Assembly (NCBI RefSeq): GCF_003044935.1
Contig: NZ_POXP01000003.1
Span: forward strand, 124,001-188,000
Reading direction: 5' to 3'
Source: Neisseria subflava
GTDB lineage: Bacteria > Pseudomonadota > Gammaproteobacteria > Burkholderiales > Neisseriaceae
DNA length: 64,000 bases
In this document: positions 33,449 through 43,764 of the stretch, in pieces
How the letters are laid out: every line of letters begins with the position of its first letter
How positions within the stretch are numbered: position 1 is the stretch's first letter
Notes under the pieces: model-generated
What the model was told of the DNA's origin: nothing
Seen by the model: only the letters and a program-made list of their open reading frames with translations
Databases searched by the model: none
Translations under genes and position numbers: made by a program

Positions 33449-34084
33449 TTATTCTATTCCTGCCCATTTATGTGTTTGTACGCTCAGTTGCCAATGGACG
33501 GGGGCGTCTGGTCGGCTGTTTAACACGCCGATTTGGCGGATGGTGTCGTAGATATTCATTGCGCCGTCTTGTTCGCAGGGGGAAAGGTAGTAATGTCGGG
33601 CGCGGATTTTGCGTTCCATCTCTTGGCAAAACGCAACGACATCGCCGTCGGTAACAATACGCACTTCGTCTGCTTTCTCGATGCAGCTTTTTTCGTATTT
33701 GGCGGCGTAACAGGCTTTAGGGCTGGTGGCAACGTAGTCAATTTGCGGTAGCGCAGGGTTGAGGCCGTTGGTTTCGATACACAGGAAATAGCCTTCGGCT
33801 TTGAGTGCATTGAGCAGGGTATCCAAATGCGGTTGGATGGTGGGTTCGCCGCCGGTAATGATGATGTTGCGCGCCGTGTAGGTTTTCAGACGGCCTAAAA
33901 TATCGGACAGGCTCATCATGCCGAATTTAAGGTAGTCGGTATCGCACCAGCTGCACGCGAGATTGCATTTGCCCAAACGGATGAAAACGGCGGGCATGCC
34001 TGTATTCCAGCCTTCGCCTTGCAGGCTTTCAAAGATTTCGACAATGCGGTATTGGGGATTGTTCGGCGTGATGTGAATGGTCAT
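33449..34084 (-). CDS. queE: 7-carboxy-7-deazaguanine synthase
   Basis: QueE, 211 residues, is a radical-SAM enzyme that makes 7-carboxy-7-deazaguanine in queuosine synthesis. The iron-sulfur motif is C40-X3-C44-X2-C47 (GKCNLACSWCDTD). FESLQGEGWNTGMPAVFIRL precedes it and TGGEPTIQP follows as the SAM-binding GGE motif. The C-terminal LSVQTHKWAGIE is typical. It lies near queD on the same strand with a DUF1304 gene between. A DUS occurs in the gene near 33885. Confidence 0.94.
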   Translation of the reverse strand: MTIHITPNNPQYRIVEIFESLQGEGWNTGMPAVFIRLGKCNLACSWCDTDYLKFGMMSLSDILGRLKTYTARNIIITGGEPTIQPHLDTLLNALKAEGYFLCIETNGLNPALPQIDYVATSPKACYAAKYEKSCIEKADEVRIVTDGDVVAFCQEMERKIRARHYYLSPCEQDGAMNIYDTIRQIGVLNSRPDAPVHWQLSVQTHKWAGIE

Positions 34085-34192
34085 GAATGTCGGGTGTGTG
34101 GGATTGAATCGTTGTGGTGAAGCGTTTTGAGAAATCGGTTGAGGCAGCCATTCTTTCTGTCAGTTCAATAGGAAAGAATGGCTGGTGTGTGC

Positions 34193-34564
34193 TTAAGCGG
34201 CAATGACGGCTGCGGCGGCCAAAAATGCCGGCAAGCCTTGTTTGAGCAAAATGCCTTTGTTGCCGGATGAAAACGCGCCCCATGCGGCGGCGATGAGGAC
34301 GAATCCGAGGAACAGGATGGTCGCGCCGTAAACCGCGTTATCGGGCGCGGCAAAGCGTGCCCATACCAAACCGATGGCGAGGAAGCCGTTGTACAGGCCT
34401 TGGTTGGAAAACAGGGTTTGTACGCGTTTTTGTTCCATAAATTCGTAAGGCATATTGAACAGCTCTGACGCTTTTTCGCTTGGGATTTGCGTCATTTCGA
34501 GCCAGGCGATGTAGAAATGTTCGACAGCGACGAAGAGGACGAGGAGGGTGGAGATGATTTTCAT
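34193..34564 (-). CDS. DUF1304 family membrane protein
   Basis: The protein has 123 residues with four membrane segments: about 4-22, 53-70, 76-95 and 103-121. FVAVEHFYIAWLEM near the start and LFSNQGLYNGFLAIGL in the middle are marks of DUF1304. The function is unknown. It lies between queE and queD; the gaps (108 and 73 bases) do not decide whether it shares their transcript. Confidence 0.8.
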   Translation of the reverse strand: MKIISTLLVLFVAVEHFYIAWLEMTQIPSEKASELFNMPYEFMEQKRVQTLFSNQGLYNGFLAIGLVWARFAAPDNAVYGATILFLGFVLIAAAWGAFSSGNKGILLKQGLPAFLAAAAVIAA

Positions 34565-34637
34565 GAAGATTCCTTTTGATGTTTAGCGTATGAGGTATTT
34601 ATGGGAACAGGCTGTCTGAAAAATACAAAATGCCGGT

Positions 34638-35060
34638 TTATTCCCCTTTATATTCTGCACACGAAGTCGGCGTTTCCCATAGTTTCACGCTGCACACTTT
34701 GACACCGGCGTTTTTCAGACGGCCATACATTTCTACACTCATGTTTTCGGCGGTGGTGCGGCAGGGCAGGCGCAGGGTTTTCATGTTCCAGCCTTCCAAA
34801 AGCGCGGCGATTTGGCTTTCGCGTTCGTTGTTGCCGTGATAGATGAAGGCATGGTCGAACGGGTCGGTAATGTGTTGTTTGACGATGGCTTTCAGGTCGG
34901 TAAAGTCCATCACCATGCCGTCTTTTGCGCCGCCTTGGATAACGGGCGCGGAGACGGTGATTTCGAGTTTGTAGGTGTGGCCGTGCAGGTTTTGGCATTT
35001 GCCGTCATGCCCGTCGAGCATGTGCGAGGAATCGAAGGTAAAGATTTTGGTGATTTTCAT
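34638..35060 (-). CDS. queD: 6-carboxy-5,6,7,8-tetrahydropterin synthase
   Basis: QueD, 140 residues, converts dihydroneopterin triphosphate to 6-carboxytetrahydropterin, the first committed step to queuosine. Zinc ligands His13, His26 and His28 (FDSSHML and NLHGHTY) and the catalytic Cys22 are in place. FDHAFIYH and the final VKLWETPTSCAEY fit the family. Together with queE it forms a partial queuosine cluster; queC and queF are not in the window. Confidence 0.94.
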   Translation of the reverse strand: MKITKIFTFDSSHMLDGHDGKCQNLHGHTYKLEITVSAPVIQGGAKDGMVMDFTDLKAIVKQHITDPFDHAFIYHGNNERESQIAALLEGWNMKTLRLPCRTTAENMSVEMYGRLKNAGVKVCSVKLWETPTSCAEYKGE

Positions 35061-35077
35061 GAGATGAAGGAAGCCGA

Positions 35078-35121
35078 TCAGGCCGTCTGAACGGTGTAAA
35101 GCCTATTTCAGACGGCCTTAA
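35078..35121 (-). terminator. DUS-pair hairpin after orn
   Basis: AGGCCGTCTGAA at 35080-35091 and TTCAGACGGCCT at 35107-35118, just after the orn stop and before queD. Confidence 0.7.
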
Positions 35122-35123
35122 GA

Positions 35124-35681
35124 TTATTGTTCGGAAGGGAGTTTGAGGAAATGCTCGCGATAATGGCGCATTTCTTCGATGCTTTCGAGGATGTCGTCCA
35201 ATGCCTTGTGCGAACCGCGTTTGACCACGCTTTTGGCGACGGCCGGATTCCAGCGTTTAGCCAATTCTTTCAGCGTGGATACGTCTAAGTTGCGGTAGTG
35301 GAAATAGGCTTCCAAACGCGGCATGTATTTGACCATGAAGCGGCGGTCTTGATGGATAGAATTGCCGCACATGGGCGTGGATTTCTCGGGTATCCATGTG
35401 GACATGAAGTCCAACAGGTTTTGCTCGACTTCGGCTTCGGTCAGTTTGGATTCGCGCACGCGTTGGGTCAGGCCGGTGCGGCCGTGGGTGGAGGTGTTCC
35501 ACTCGTCCATGCCGTCGAGCAACTCGTCGCTTTGATGGATGACGTAAACGTTCGATTGCGCCAGTACGTTCAAATCGGAGTCGGTAATGATCATGGCGAC
35601 TTCGATAATGCGGTCGTGTTCCGGGTTGAGGCCGGTCATTTCCATATCGAGCCAGCAGAGATTGTTTGCGTTTTGGGTCAT
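35124..35681 (-). CDS. orn: Oligoribonuclease
   Basis: Orn, 185 residues from the ATG at 35681 ([15 protein letters not shown]), degrades 2-5 nt RNA and pGpG in the cytosol. DEDD-family acids are in [14 protein letters not shown] (ExoI), the middle [22 protein letters not shown] (ExoII) and [12 protein letters not shown] with a His-Asp ExoIII pair. The frame is open 45 codons further upstream but overlaps the dxs promoter side and a DUS. It is divergent from dxs. Confidence 0.95.
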   Translation of the reverse strand: MTQNANNLCWLDMEMTGLNPEHDRIIEVAMIITDSDLNVLAQSNVYVIHQSDELLDGMDEWNTSTHGRTGLTQRVRESKLTEAEVEQNLLDFMSTWIPEKSTPMCGNSIHQDRRFMVKYMPRLEAYFHYRNLDVSTLKELAKRWNPAVAKSVVKRGSHKALDDILESIEEMRHYREHFLKLPSEQ

Positions 35682-35814
35682 TTCAGACGGCCTTGTGTTT
35701 TCAGTTGGCAGTATTATAAAGGATAAAGGTTCGGGCCGTCTGAAAGCATTTGTAACAAGTTGTGCAATCTCTTGATATAATCGTCCGTTACACAAAAAAT
35801 CACCGCCAAAAATC

Positions 35815-37704
35815 ATGAACCCAAGCCCTTTGCTCGATATTATCGATACGCCTCAGGATTTGCGCCGTCTGGAGAAAAAACAGCTGCCGCAAGTCGCCGC
35901 CGAATTGCGCGAATTTCTGTTGGATTCCGTCGGTAAGACGGGCGGCCATTTCGCCAGTAACTTGGGCGCGGTCGAGCTGACGGTGGCACTGCATTATGTG
36001 TACGATACGCCCGAAGACCATTTGGTCTGGGATGTCGGCCATCAAAGCTATCCGCACAAAATCCTCACCGGCCGCAAAAATCAAATGCACACCATGCGCC
36101 AATACGGCGGTTTGGCGGGTTTCCCAAAACGCAGCGAGTCGGAATACGACGCGTTCGGCGTGGGGCACTCTTCCACATCCATCGGCGCGGCCTTGGGTAT
36201 GGCCGTTGCGGACAAACAGTTGGGCAACAACCGCCGCAGCGTCGCCATCATTGGCGACGGAGCCATGACGGCAGGTCAGGCATTTGAAGCCCTGAACTGC
36301 GCAGGCGATATGGATGTCGATTTGCTGGTCATCCTCAACGACAACGAAATGTCGATTTCCCCCAATGTCGGCGCGCTGCCGAAATACCTCGCCAGCAACG
36401 TCGTGCGCGATATGCATGGCCTGTTGAGCACCATCAAAGCCCAATCGAGCAAAGTATTGGACAAATTGCCCGGCGCGATGGAGCTTGCCCAAAAAGTCGA
36501 AAATAAAATCAAAACCTTGGCAGGCGAAGCGGAACACGCCAAACAGTCGCTGTCTTTGTTTGAAAACTTTGGTTTCCGTTACACCGGCCCTGTGGACGGC
36601 CACAACGTTGAAAATCTGGTGGACGTATTAAAAGACTTGCGCGGCCGCAAAGGCCCTCAGTTGTTGCACGTCATCACCAAAAAAGGCAACGGCTACAAAT
36701 TCGCCGAAAACGATCCTGTCAAATACCACGCTGTCGCCAAGCTGCCGAGCGAAGTGCCTGCGCCGGAAGTCAAACCTGCCGCGGCCAAACCGACTTATAC
36801 GCAAGTGTTCGGCCAATGGCTGTGCGACCAAGCAGCGGCTGACGAGCGTTTGGTTGCCATCACGCCTGCCATGCGCGAGGGCAGCGGCTTGGTTGAGTTT
36901 GAACAGCAATTCCCCGACCGCTATTTCGACGTCGGCATTGCCGAGCAACACGCCGTTACCTTTGCCGGTGGTTTGGCATGCGAAGGCATTAAGCCTGTCG
37001 TGGCGATTTACTCCACTTTCCTGCAACGCGCTTACGACCAGTTGGTACACGACGTTGCCTTGCAAAACCTGCCTGTTTTGTTCGCTATCGACCGCGCCGG
37101 TATTGTCGGTGCAGACGGCCCGACCCATGCCGGTTTGTACGATTTGAGCTTTTTGCGTTGCGTGCCGAACATGATTATTGCCGCACCGAGCGACGAAAAC
37201 GAATGCCGCCTGCTGCTCTCAACCTGCTATCAGGCAAACTCTCCGTCCGCAGTCCGTTATCCGCGCGGTACAGGCACGGGCGCAACCGTTTCAGACGGCC
37301 TGGAAACCGTTGAAATCGGTAAAGGCATCATCCGTCGCGAAGGCGAGAAAATTGCCGTTATCGCCTTTGGCAGCATGGTTGCTCCATCATTGACCGCCGC
37401 CGACAAGCTAAATGCGACCGTTGCCGATATGCGCTTTGTCAAACCGATAGATGAAGAACTGATCGTCCGTCTTGCCCGAAGCCATGACTACATCGTTACC
37501 GCTGAAGAAAATGCCGAACAAGGCGGCGCAGGCAGCGCGGTGTTGGAAGTGTTGGCGAAACACGGCATTTGCAAACCGGTGTTGCTGTTGGGTGTAGAAG
37601 ACAAAGTTACCGAACACGGCGACCCGAAAAAACTGTTGGACGACTTGGGTTTGAGTGCCGAAGCGATTGAAAAACGCATTGCCGGCTGGATCAAGGCCGT
37701 CTGA
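35815..37704 (+). CDS. dxs: 1-deoxy-D-xylulose-5-phosphate synthase
   Basis: Dxs, 629 residues, condenses pyruvate and glyceraldehyde 3-phosphate with thiamine diphosphate, the first step of the MEP isoprenoid pathway. The TPP motif is [15 protein letters not shown] through [10 protein letters not shown], the catalytic Glu is in [14 protein letters not shown], and [15 protein letters not shown] is typical of the family. An in-frame DUS encodes VSDGLE near residue 495. No strong ribosome site is seen before the ATG. The C terminus ends inside a DUS (IKAV-stop). Confidence 0.96.
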   Translation: MNPSPLLDIIDTPQDLRRLEKKQLPQVAAELREFLLDSVGKTGGHFASNLGAVELTVALHYVYDTPEDHLVWDVGHQSYPHKILTGRKNQMHTMRQYGGLAGFPKRSESEYDAFGVGHSSTSIGAALGMAVADKQLGNNRRSVAIIGDGAMTAGQAFEALNCAGDMDVDLLVILNDNEMSISPNVGALPKYLASNVVRDMHGLLSTIKAQSSKVLDKLPGAMELAQKVENKIKTLAGEAEHAKQSLSLFENFGFRYTGPVDGHNVENLVDVLKDLRGRKGPQLLHVITKKGNGYKFAENDPVKYHAVAKLPSEVPAPEVKPAAAKPTYTQVFGQWLCDQAAADERLVAITPAMREGSGLVEFEQQFPDRYFDVGIAEQHAVTFAGGLACEGIKPVVAIYSTFLQRAYDQLVHDVALQNLPVLFAIDRAGIVGADGPTHAGLYDLSFLRCVPNMIIAAPSDENECRLLLSTCYQANSPSAVRYPRGTGTGATVSDGLETVEIGKGIIRREGEKIAVIAFGSMVAPSLTAADKLNATVADMRFVKPIDEELIVRLARSHDYIVTAEENAEQGGAGSAVLEVLAKHGICKPVLLLGVEDKVTEHGDPKKLLDDLGLSAEAIEKRIAGWIKAV

Positions 37705-37740
37705 AAAATGATTAAAACCTATCAATACATTGCATAATTT

Positions 37741-38751
37741 ATGGGAAAAAAATTAATCAGCATCAGCATGGTGCGCAACGAAAACGACGTGATCGAATCG
37801 TTTGTCCGTCATAATCTCGAGCTGATGGATGAAATGCACATCATCGATCACGGCAGCAGCGATGGAACAAGGGAAATCCTGATTCAATTGAAAGAAGAAG
37901 GTTTACCTGTATTTATCTATCAATATCAAGCGCTCAAGTTCAATCAAGATCAATTGGTAAACCTGCTTATGAAGCAGCTTGTAGCAAAAGATGAAGCGAT
38001 AGATTTCGTATTTCCTCTGGATGCGGACGAATTTATTTCATGTCTTAGCCGTACCATGCTGGAACAACTCTTGGATGTCATCGGAGAAAACAGGATCGGC
38101 ATGTACCTTTGGCGCGGCTATTTGCCGACATCGTTGCAATACAACCCCGATTTCACCACACAATTTACCGAGCAACGCCTCGAAACGCTCTTTACCCCCA
38201 AAGTCATTATTCCCAGATGGGCTGCCGAATCTTGCAGCGTGATTATCGGCTGCCATTATATGCTGGATAAAGATGGCAACAAGGTTAAATCAACCCTGTT
38301 TCATTCGCCGGATTATCGAGGCTTACATTCTTGGTTTATCGAGCAGTTTTCCGCACAATTTGCAGAGACCGATTTGTTGTGGCTGGGGCATTTCCCAATC
38401 CGCTCCTTGAACCAGCACATCAAAAAAATCCTCGAAAAGTCCATCTTGATTGCCATTAAAGACGGAAGCAATGATATTGCCTGGGAAAACCAGTTGCGCG
38501 AATTGCTGGACAACGGCATGAAGATGGACTTGAACGATTTACGGCTGTTGGCATACAGATACCGCGCCGGTTCTACAAGTTTGGAAGACCCGCATTGTAA
38601 AGTCAGCCGTTACGAACCCTTGCGTAAAAAACCGCTGATGCTGAAATACACCTCGCCGGAAGCAGGCGATCCTTTGATGACTGTCGGACATCTGGTACTT
38701 GCATTGGCAAGCGGCGCACAAGATTCCTCTTTAGGCCTTAACGCCGTCTGA
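37741..38751 (+). CDS. Glycosyltransferase family 2-like protein
   Basis: The protein has 336 residues. The start ISISMVRNENDVIESFVRHNL and the segment IIDHGSSDGTREIL are those of the GT2 (Glyco_tranf_2_4) fold, where the Asp of DGT binds the nucleotide. The metal motif DADE is at 94-97 (FPLDADEFIS). No membrane segment is seen. It would transfer a sugar to a surface glycan or lipid, but no target can be named. It lies 36 bases after dxs and 35 before sdaA, in line with both; it looks like an accessory gene set between two housekeeping genes. Confidence 0.78.
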   Translation: MGKKLISISMVRNENDVIESFVRHNLELMDEMHIIDHGSSDGTREILIQLKEEGLPVFIYQYQALKFNQDQLVNLLMKQLVAKDEAIDFVFPLDADEFISCLSRTMLEQLLDVIGENRIGMYLWRGYLPTSLQYNPDFTTQFTEQRLETLFTPKVIIPRWAAESCSVIIGCHYMLDKDGNKVKSTLFHSPDYRGLHSWFIEQFSAQFAETDLLWLGHFPIRSLNQHIKKILEKSILIAIKDGSNDIAWENQLRELLDNGMKMDLNDLRLLAYRYRAGSTSLEDPHCKVSRYEPLRKKPLMLKYTSPEAGDPLMTVGHLVLALASGAQDSSLGLNAV

Positions 38752-38786
38752 AAAACACAGCCCGCACACACAATAATAGGAAAATT

Positions 38787-40187
38787 ATGATCAGCATCTT
38801 TGATATTTTCAAAATCGGCATCGGCCCGTCCAGCTCGCACACCGTCGGCCCGATGAAGGCTGCGGCCGCCTTTGCTGATTTGCTGCATGCCGAAAACTTG
38901 GATACACAAGTGGCACGCATTGTCATTGAAGTGTACGGCTCGCTTGCCTTGACCGGAATCGGACACGGCACATTCGACGCATTATTGCTCGGTTTGGAAG
39001 GCAGCCTGCCGCATGATATCCCGCTTGCGGACATCCCCCAACGCTTGGAACGTATCCGCACGCAACACGTTTTAAAACTCAACGGCCGTGAAATAGCCTT
39101 CAATCCTGAAAAAGATTTGGATATCCGCGGCGACAAAGTGTTGCCCAAACATCCGAATGGTTTGAACTTTATCGCCTATAATTCAGACGGCCTGAAGCTG
39201 AAAGAACAGATCTATTATTCGGTTGGCGGCGGTTTTATCGTAACAGACGAAGGGTTTGCACAAGAGGCGCATGAAAATTCGGACGTGCCCTATCCTTACA
39301 AAAACTGCGACGAGTTGCTGGCACAATGCCGTCTGAACCAGTTGAATATTTCCGAAGTCGTGTTGGCCAATGAAGCAGCGTTGGCAGGTTGCGATGAAGT
39401 GGAAGTGCGCCGCCGTGTGGCTGCCGTAGCCGATGTGATGGAAAACTGCATCAAGCGCGGCTTGGGCGCGGAAGGGCAGCTGCCTGGCGGCTTGAACGTC
39501 CGCCGCCGCGCGCCGCAGTTGGCAGCCAAACTTAAAGTCCTACGCGAGAGCGAAATCGTCAATACCCAACTTTGGCCGATGGTGTACGCCATGGCGGTCA
39601 ATGAAGAAAACGCCGCTGGCGGCCGCGTCGTAACTGCACCCACCAACGGAGCGGCAGGCATTATTCCTGCCGTCTTACACTATTTCCGCAAATTTAATCC
39701 CCACGCCAACCAATCGCGTGTAGAGGACTTCCTGCTGACTGCCGGTGCCATCGGCATTTTGTATAAAACCAACGCATCGATTTCCGGCGCGGACGTTGGC
39801 TGCCAAGGCGAAGTCGGCGTGGCATGTTCCATGGCGGCAGGCGCATACGCCGAAGTTATCGGTGGTACCCCGAAACAAGTGGAAAACGCCGCCGAAATGG
39901 CCATGGAACACCACTTGGGCCTGACCTGTGATCCTGTCGGTGGCTTGGTGCAAATCCCCTGTATCGAGCGCAACGGTATCGCCGCCGAAAAAGCCCTCAA
40001 GCTCGCCACCCTCGCGCTTTTGGAAGACGGTACAGACAAAAAAGTCTCACTTGATGAAGTGATTCAAACCATGCTGCAAACCGGCCGCGATATGAAGGCA
40101 ACCTACAAAGAAACCTCACTCGCAGGCTTGGCCATTACTTTGCAGAAAAAAGCCATACCGGTATCCGTGCGCGTGGTGGAATGTTAG
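38787..40187 (+). CDS. sdaA: L-serine ammonia-lyase (iron-sulfur type)
   Basis: SdaA, 466 residues, deaminates L-serine to pyruvate. The N-terminal [16 protein letters not shown] is the beta-domain signature. The 4Fe-4S Cys are in [26 protein letters not shown] and near the final VVEC, where the C-terminal Cys is known to occupy the active site as a tail in this family. An in-frame DUS encodes NSDGLK near residue 134. An aggaaa ribosome site precedes the ATG. Confidence 0.95.
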   Translation: MISIFDIFKIGIGPSSSHTVGPMKAAAAFADLLHAENLDTQVARIVIEVYGSLALTGIGHGTFDALLLGLEGSLPHDIPLADIPQRLERIRTQHVLKLNGREIAFNPEKDLDIRGDKVLPKHPNGLNFIAYNSDGLKLKEQIYYSVGGGFIVTDEGFAQEAHENSDVPYPYKNCDELLAQCRLNQLNISEVVLANEAALAGCDEVEVRRRVAAVADVMENCIKRGLGAEGQLPGGLNVRRRAPQLAAKLKVLRESEIVNTQLWPMVYAMAVNEENAAGGRVVTAPTNGAAGIIPAVLHYFRKFNPHANQSRVEDFLLTAGAIGILYKTNASISGADVGCQGEVGVACSMAAGAYAEVIGGTPKQVENAAEMAMEHHLGLTCDPVGGLVQIPCIERNGIAAEKALKLATLALLEDGTDKKVSLDEVIQTMLQTGRDMKATYKETSLAGLAITLQKKAIPVSVRVVEC

Positions 40188-40211
40188 CAATAGGGTAGGG
40201 GATCTGCCCGA

Positions 40212-40252
40212 TAAAAAAGGCCGTCTGAAAAACTTTCAGACGGCCTTTTTTG
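40212..40252. terminator. DUS-pair terminator between convergent genes
   Basis: AGGCCGTCTGAA at 40218-40229 and TTCAGACGGCCT at 40235-40246 with A6 before and T6 after, between sdaA and the small minus-strand gene. Confidence 0.85.
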
Positions 40253-40266
40253 TATGGATCGAATAA

Positions 40267-40488
40267 CTACCCGTTTTTTTGATAAGGGTTTTCCAGTCCG
40301 GCCATTAAGTCGCGGAAGTATTCGCGCAACTGTTTTTCGGAGCAACCCATCAGCAGCGCGTCTTCAAATGCGTCCTGCGCTATTTGGTACAGTTCGTTCA
40401 AGTTTTCGGTCATGACTTTGACTTTTTCGGTGCAGGAAACAATCTGACCGTCGTCGTCATACCATTTGGGCATTTGCGGCATTGCCAT
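40267..40488 (-). CDS. Small conserved-looking acidic protein of unknown function
   Basis: The protein has 73 residues from the ATG at 40488 (MAMPQMPKWYDDDGQIVSC). It is acidic and soluble, probably helical in the second half (LNELYQIAQDAFEDALLMG and SEKQLREYFRDLMAG). Two Cys are present. I do not recognise a family. It starts 8 bases after the NlpC/P60 stop on the same strand, so it is probably co-transcribed. The upstream extension of the frame overlaps the hydrolase and is not used. Confidence 0.7.
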   Translation of the reverse strand: MAMPQMPKWYDDDGQIVSCTEKVKVMTENLNELYQIAQDAFEDALLMGCSEKQLREYFRDLMAGLENPYQKNG

Positions 40489-40496
40489 CGTGTACC

Positions 40497-41126
40497 TCAA
40501 TTCAAGAAACGGGATGGATCGTTTTTCTTCACGCGGCGGGCAAAGGCGTATTTCGCGCTCCAATATTTGTGGCCGAGGCTGGTAATTTCGATACGTTTGC
40601 CCGTTCTCGGCGCGTGAATGAAATTGTTGTTGCCGATGTAAAGGCCGACGTGGGAAATACGGCCGCGACCCATGGTGCGGAAAAAGACCATGTCACCCGG
40701 CTGCAACTCGGAACGGTTCACGGCAACGCCCATTTGCGCCTGTTCGGCAGAGGTGCGCGGCAGATTTACGCCCATGGCGCGTTTAAAGATGTGTTGCATG
40801 AAGCCGCTGCAGTCAAAGCCGGTAGAGGCTGATGTACCGCCGTAGCGGTAGGCTACGCCGAGCAAGCCCATGGCGCTGCCGATCAATTCGTCTGCATTGC
40901 CTGAGGGTGCGCGCGTATTGTTGCTTGGAGCGGAGTGTGTATTGACGGGGTGGACAGGGGTTGCCTGACGCGTATTGCCGTAAACGTTGGCGTTGTCGTT
41001 GAATTGGTTTAAAACACGCTGACGGGTGGTAATCAGGTTTTCCAAATCATCGGCGTAAGAAAAATTGACGCTCGCGAGCATGGCGACCGAAGTCCAAACT
41101 GCTGCGAGCCGGAGTAAAAAATTCAT
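40497..41126 (-). CDS. NlpC/P60 (C40) family peptidoglycan hydrolase
   Basis: The protein has 209 residues from the ATG at 41126 and a signal peptide ending near NFSYA-DD (about 25). A flexible Asn/Thr/Ser/Pro-rich linker (45-78) leads to the NlpC/P60 domain (about 80-200). The catalytic Cys106 is in GFDCSGFMQH, His159 in GRISHVGLYIG and the third residue His171 in FIHAPRTGKR. The family cleaves D-Glu-mDAP bonds in peptidoglycan stems in the periplasm. It is divergent from hslO. Confidence 0.92.
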   Translation of the reverse strand: MNFLLRLAAVWTSVAMLASVNFSYADDLENLITTRQRVLNQFNDNANVYGNTRQATPVHPVNTHSAPSNNTRAPSGNADELIGSAMGLLGVAYRYGGTSASTGFDCSGFMQHIFKRAMGVNLPRTSAEQAQMGVAVNRSELQPGDMVFFRTMGRGRISHVGLYIGNNNFIHAPRTGKRIEITSLGHKYWSAKYAFARRVKKNDPSRFLN

Positions 41127-41386
41127 TATAAAAACTTCCGTTTCAGAAGGCATTCCCTGCCGATTGCAGGCACATTGCCGGTTTCTGAGATGTTATCCCG
41201 TATCATTCTCTTGTTATCTGCTTGATTGTATTAAAAAACCGTCTTTTTGGCAAAAAAACTGCTGTTATTTTGCGTTAAACCCTTGTTTCCAAACAAACTA
41301 GAAAAACATCAAACACGGTTTCGCTTGATTTATCCGCCGCTGCAACCATATAAGCGGCATTCATTGATTTATTTTCAGAGAATGAC
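41127..41386. other. Divergent intergenic region (NlpC/P60 and hslO)
   Basis: 260 bases that must hold the promoters of two divergent genes. A partial DUS-like TTTCAGAAGGCATT lies at about 41142. I see no gene or convincing promoter hexamer pair. Confidence 0.4.
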
Positions 41387-42283
41387 ATGACACAAAATCA
41401 CAGCGATATCCGTACACGCTTTATCTTCGACGATATGCCTATCCGCGGCATGCACATCCGCCTTGAAAAGGTTTGGCACCACATCGTCAACCAAAAACAT
41501 TATCCTGTCGCCATCCGTCGCGCATTGGGCGAATTGTTGGCCTCCGGTGCTTTATTGTCTGCCAACCTTAAAAACGAAGGCGCGCTGATTGTTCAGGTTC
41601 AAGGTCAGGGCCGTCTGAAAATGTTGGTGGTGGAAGCGACTTCTGAAAATACTGTCCGTGCTACCGCGCGTTGGGACGAAACTGCTGAAATCCATGATGA
41701 TGAAAGCCTGACTGCGCTGTTGGGCGAAAACAGCGTGTTCGTTTTGACTCATCAGCCTAAAGATGCTGACCCATGGCAAGGTGTTGTCCCGCTGGAAGGC
41801 GACAGCATTGCGCAAATGCTGGTCAACTATATGAAACGTTCCGAGCAGCTCGATACCTATATTACGCTTGCCGCCGATGACCAAGCTGCAGGCGCATTAT
41901 TGTTGCAACGTCTGCCGGAAGAAGAATTGGATGATGCCGCTTGGGAGCATGTGACCACGCTTGCGCAAACGCTTACTCCGCAAGAATTGACCGGTTTGGA
42001 TGCGCATCATGCCCTTTACCGCCTTTACCATGAAACCCCGCCCCGCGTTTTTGAACCGGAAGCCATTGAATTTGCCTGCACCTGTTCCCGCGGCAAAGTC
42101 AGCGATATGCTGTTGATGCTTGGCGGTCAGGAAGTCGGCGGCGTGGTGGCAGAACAAGGCAGTATTCAAATCGATTGCGATTTCTGCCATAGCAAGTATG
42201 TGTTTGATGAAACCGATGTCAACGCTTTGTTTGGCGCGGATGTGGTGAATGTCGTACGCCAAGAAAATGAGCGTTTGCAGTAA
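41387..42283 (+). CDS. hslO: Redox-regulated chaperone Hsp33
   Basis: Hsp33, 298 residues, is a holdase activated by oxidation. The zinc-binding cysteines are C231-X-C233 (FACTCSRGK) and C264-X2-C267 (DCDFCHSKY) at the C terminus. The N-terminal domain shows RALGELLASGALLSANLKN and VQGQGRLKML. On oxidation the zinc is lost, two disulfides form and the chaperone unfolds to bind clients. A DUS is inside the gene (QGRLKM). It fits the expected length. Confidence 0.95.
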   Translation: MTQNHSDIRTRFIFDDMPIRGMHIRLEKVWHHIVNQKHYPVAIRRALGELLASGALLSANLKNEGALIVQVQGQGRLKMLVVEATSENTVRATARWDETAEIHDDESLTALLGENSVFVLTHQPKDADPWQGVVPLEGDSIAQMLVNYMKRSEQLDTYITLAADDQAAGALLLQRLPEEELDDAAWEHVTTLAQTLTPQELTGLDAHHALYRLYHETPPRVFEPEAIEFACTCSRGKVSDMLLMLGGQEVGGVVAEQGSIQIDCDFCHSKYVFDETDVNALFGADVVNVVRQENERLQ

Positions 42284-42379
42284 GTACGGGATAAAAGTTT
42301 CTTAAGGAAATTGGCTTTATAGAAGGGCTGGTGTAATACCTGTCCTTTCTTTTTGGGAAAACTGAATATCATCAATAGA

Positions 42380-42424
42380 AAATGCCGTCTGAAAAAAGCG
42401 TGGCTGATTTCAGACGGCATGATT
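42380..42424. terminator. AT-type DUS-pair terminator
   Basis: ATGCCGTCTGAA at 42382-42393 and TTCAGACGGCAT at 42409-42420, one of the few AT-prefixed DUS pairs here. It lies between convergent hslO and tyrS. Confidence 0.8.
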
Positions 42425-42454
42425 GTTTTAAACGATGCGTTTAATGTTTCAAGA

Positions 42455-43750
42455 TTATTTCCAAACCAACAAAGCGTGGTTGCGTTTGCCGCGGCGGACG
42501 ATGGTGTATTTGCCGAAACGTTTGTGTTCGTCGGTCAGCATGTAGGCATCGTCAGGTTTTTCAGCGGCATGGTTCGGATTGTTGGCTTCAGCAGGTTTGC
42601 CGTTGAGCAAAACCGCTTTGCTATTTACAAAACCGCGCGCTTCTTTGTTGGAAGACGCCAAACCGGTTTTTACCAAAGTCTCTACCACGTTGAGGCTCTC
42701 GGAAACTTCAAAAGTCGGCAGGCCGTCGAGTGCCAGCTGCTCGAAGTCGCTTTCAGTAAGATGGCTTTGGTCTTCGGCAAACAGGCTTTCAGAAATGCGT
42801 TGGGCGGCGGCAAGGGCTTCTTCGCCGTGAATCAGACGGGTCATTTCTTCGGCGAGAATGCGTTGCGCTTCTGGCTTGGTGCCGCTGGCTTTATCTTTAG
42901 CTTCGATGGCGTCGATTTCTTCGATAGACAGGAAGGTAAAGTATTTCAGGAATTTGTACACATCGGCATCGGCGACTTTCAGCCAGAATTGGTAGAACTG
43001 ATACGGAGAAGTTTTCTTCGCGTTCAACCATACTGCGCCGCCTTCGGTTTTGCCGAATTTGGTACCGTCTGATTTGGTTACCAGAGGCAGGGTCAGACCG
43101 AATACTTGTTTTTGGTGCAGGCGGCGGGTCAAATCGATACCGGCAGTGATGTTGCCCCATTGGTCGGAGCCGCCGATTTCCAAAACCGCACCGTGACGCT
43201 TGTTCAATTCGGCAAAGTCGTAGCCTTGCAGCAGGGAATAGGCAAACTCGGTGAAGGAAATGCCCACATCGTCGCGCTCGATACGCTGTTTGACGGATTC
43301 CTTGTTCAGCATAGAGTTGACGGAAAAATGCTTGCCGATGTCGCGCAGGAAATCGAGGCAGTTCATGCTGCCGAACCAGTCGGCGTTGTTCGCCATAATG
43401 GCGGCGTTTTCGCCTTCAAAGCTCAAAAACGGTTTCAGTTGGTTGCGGATGCTTTCTACCCAGCCGGCAACGGTTTCGGCGGAATTCAAGCTGCGCTCGG
43501 TTGCTTTGAAGCTGGGGTCGCCGATCATGCCGGTTGCGCCACCCACCAAGGCAATCGGCGTATGCCCCGCCTGTTGGAAACGGCGCAAGGCCAACACGGG
43601 CAGCAAGTGGCCGATATGCAGGCTGTCGGCGGTCGGGTCGAAACCGCAGTAGAGGGAGATTTTTTGTTCGTTCAACAAAGCATCTAAGGCTTCGATGTCG
43701 GTGGTTTGCGCGATAAGGTCGCGCGATTGTAAGTCTTTTAATACGTTCAT
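42455..43750 (-). CDS. tyrS: Tyrosyl-tRNA synthetase
   Basis: TyrS, 431 residues, charges tRNA-Tyr. It is a class I synthetase with HIGH at 45-48 ([11 protein letters not shown]), the KMSKS counterpart KFGKT, and [14 protein letters not shown] for tyrosine. The S4-like RNA-binding domain is at the C terminus ([23 protein letters not shown]). It starts only 14 bases after the stop of the cyclase-like gene on the same strand. Its transcription therefore either passes through that cassette or begins inside it. Confidence 0.97.
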   Translation of the reverse strand: MNVLKDLQSRDLIAQTTDIEALDALLNEQKISLYCGFDPTADSLHIGHLLPVLALRRFQQAGHTPIALVGGATGMIGDPSFKATERSLNSAETVAGWVESIRNQLKPFLSFEGENAAIMANNADWFGSMNCLDFLRDIGKHFSVNSMLNKESVKQRIERDDVGISFTEFAYSLLQGYDFAELNKRHGAVLEIGGSDQWGNITAGIDLTRRLHQKQVFGLTLPLVTKSDGTKFGKTEGGAVWLNAKKTSPYQFYQFWLKVADADVYKFLKYFTFLSIEEIDAIEAKDKASGTKPEAQRILAEEMTRLIHGEEALAAAQRISESLFAEDQSHLTESDFEQLALDGLPTFEVSESLNVVETLVKTGLASSNKEARGFVNSKAVLLNGKPAEANNPNHAAEKPDDAYMLTDEHKRFGKYTIVRRGKRNHALLVWK

Positions 43751-43764
43751 TTATTCGTCTTTAA

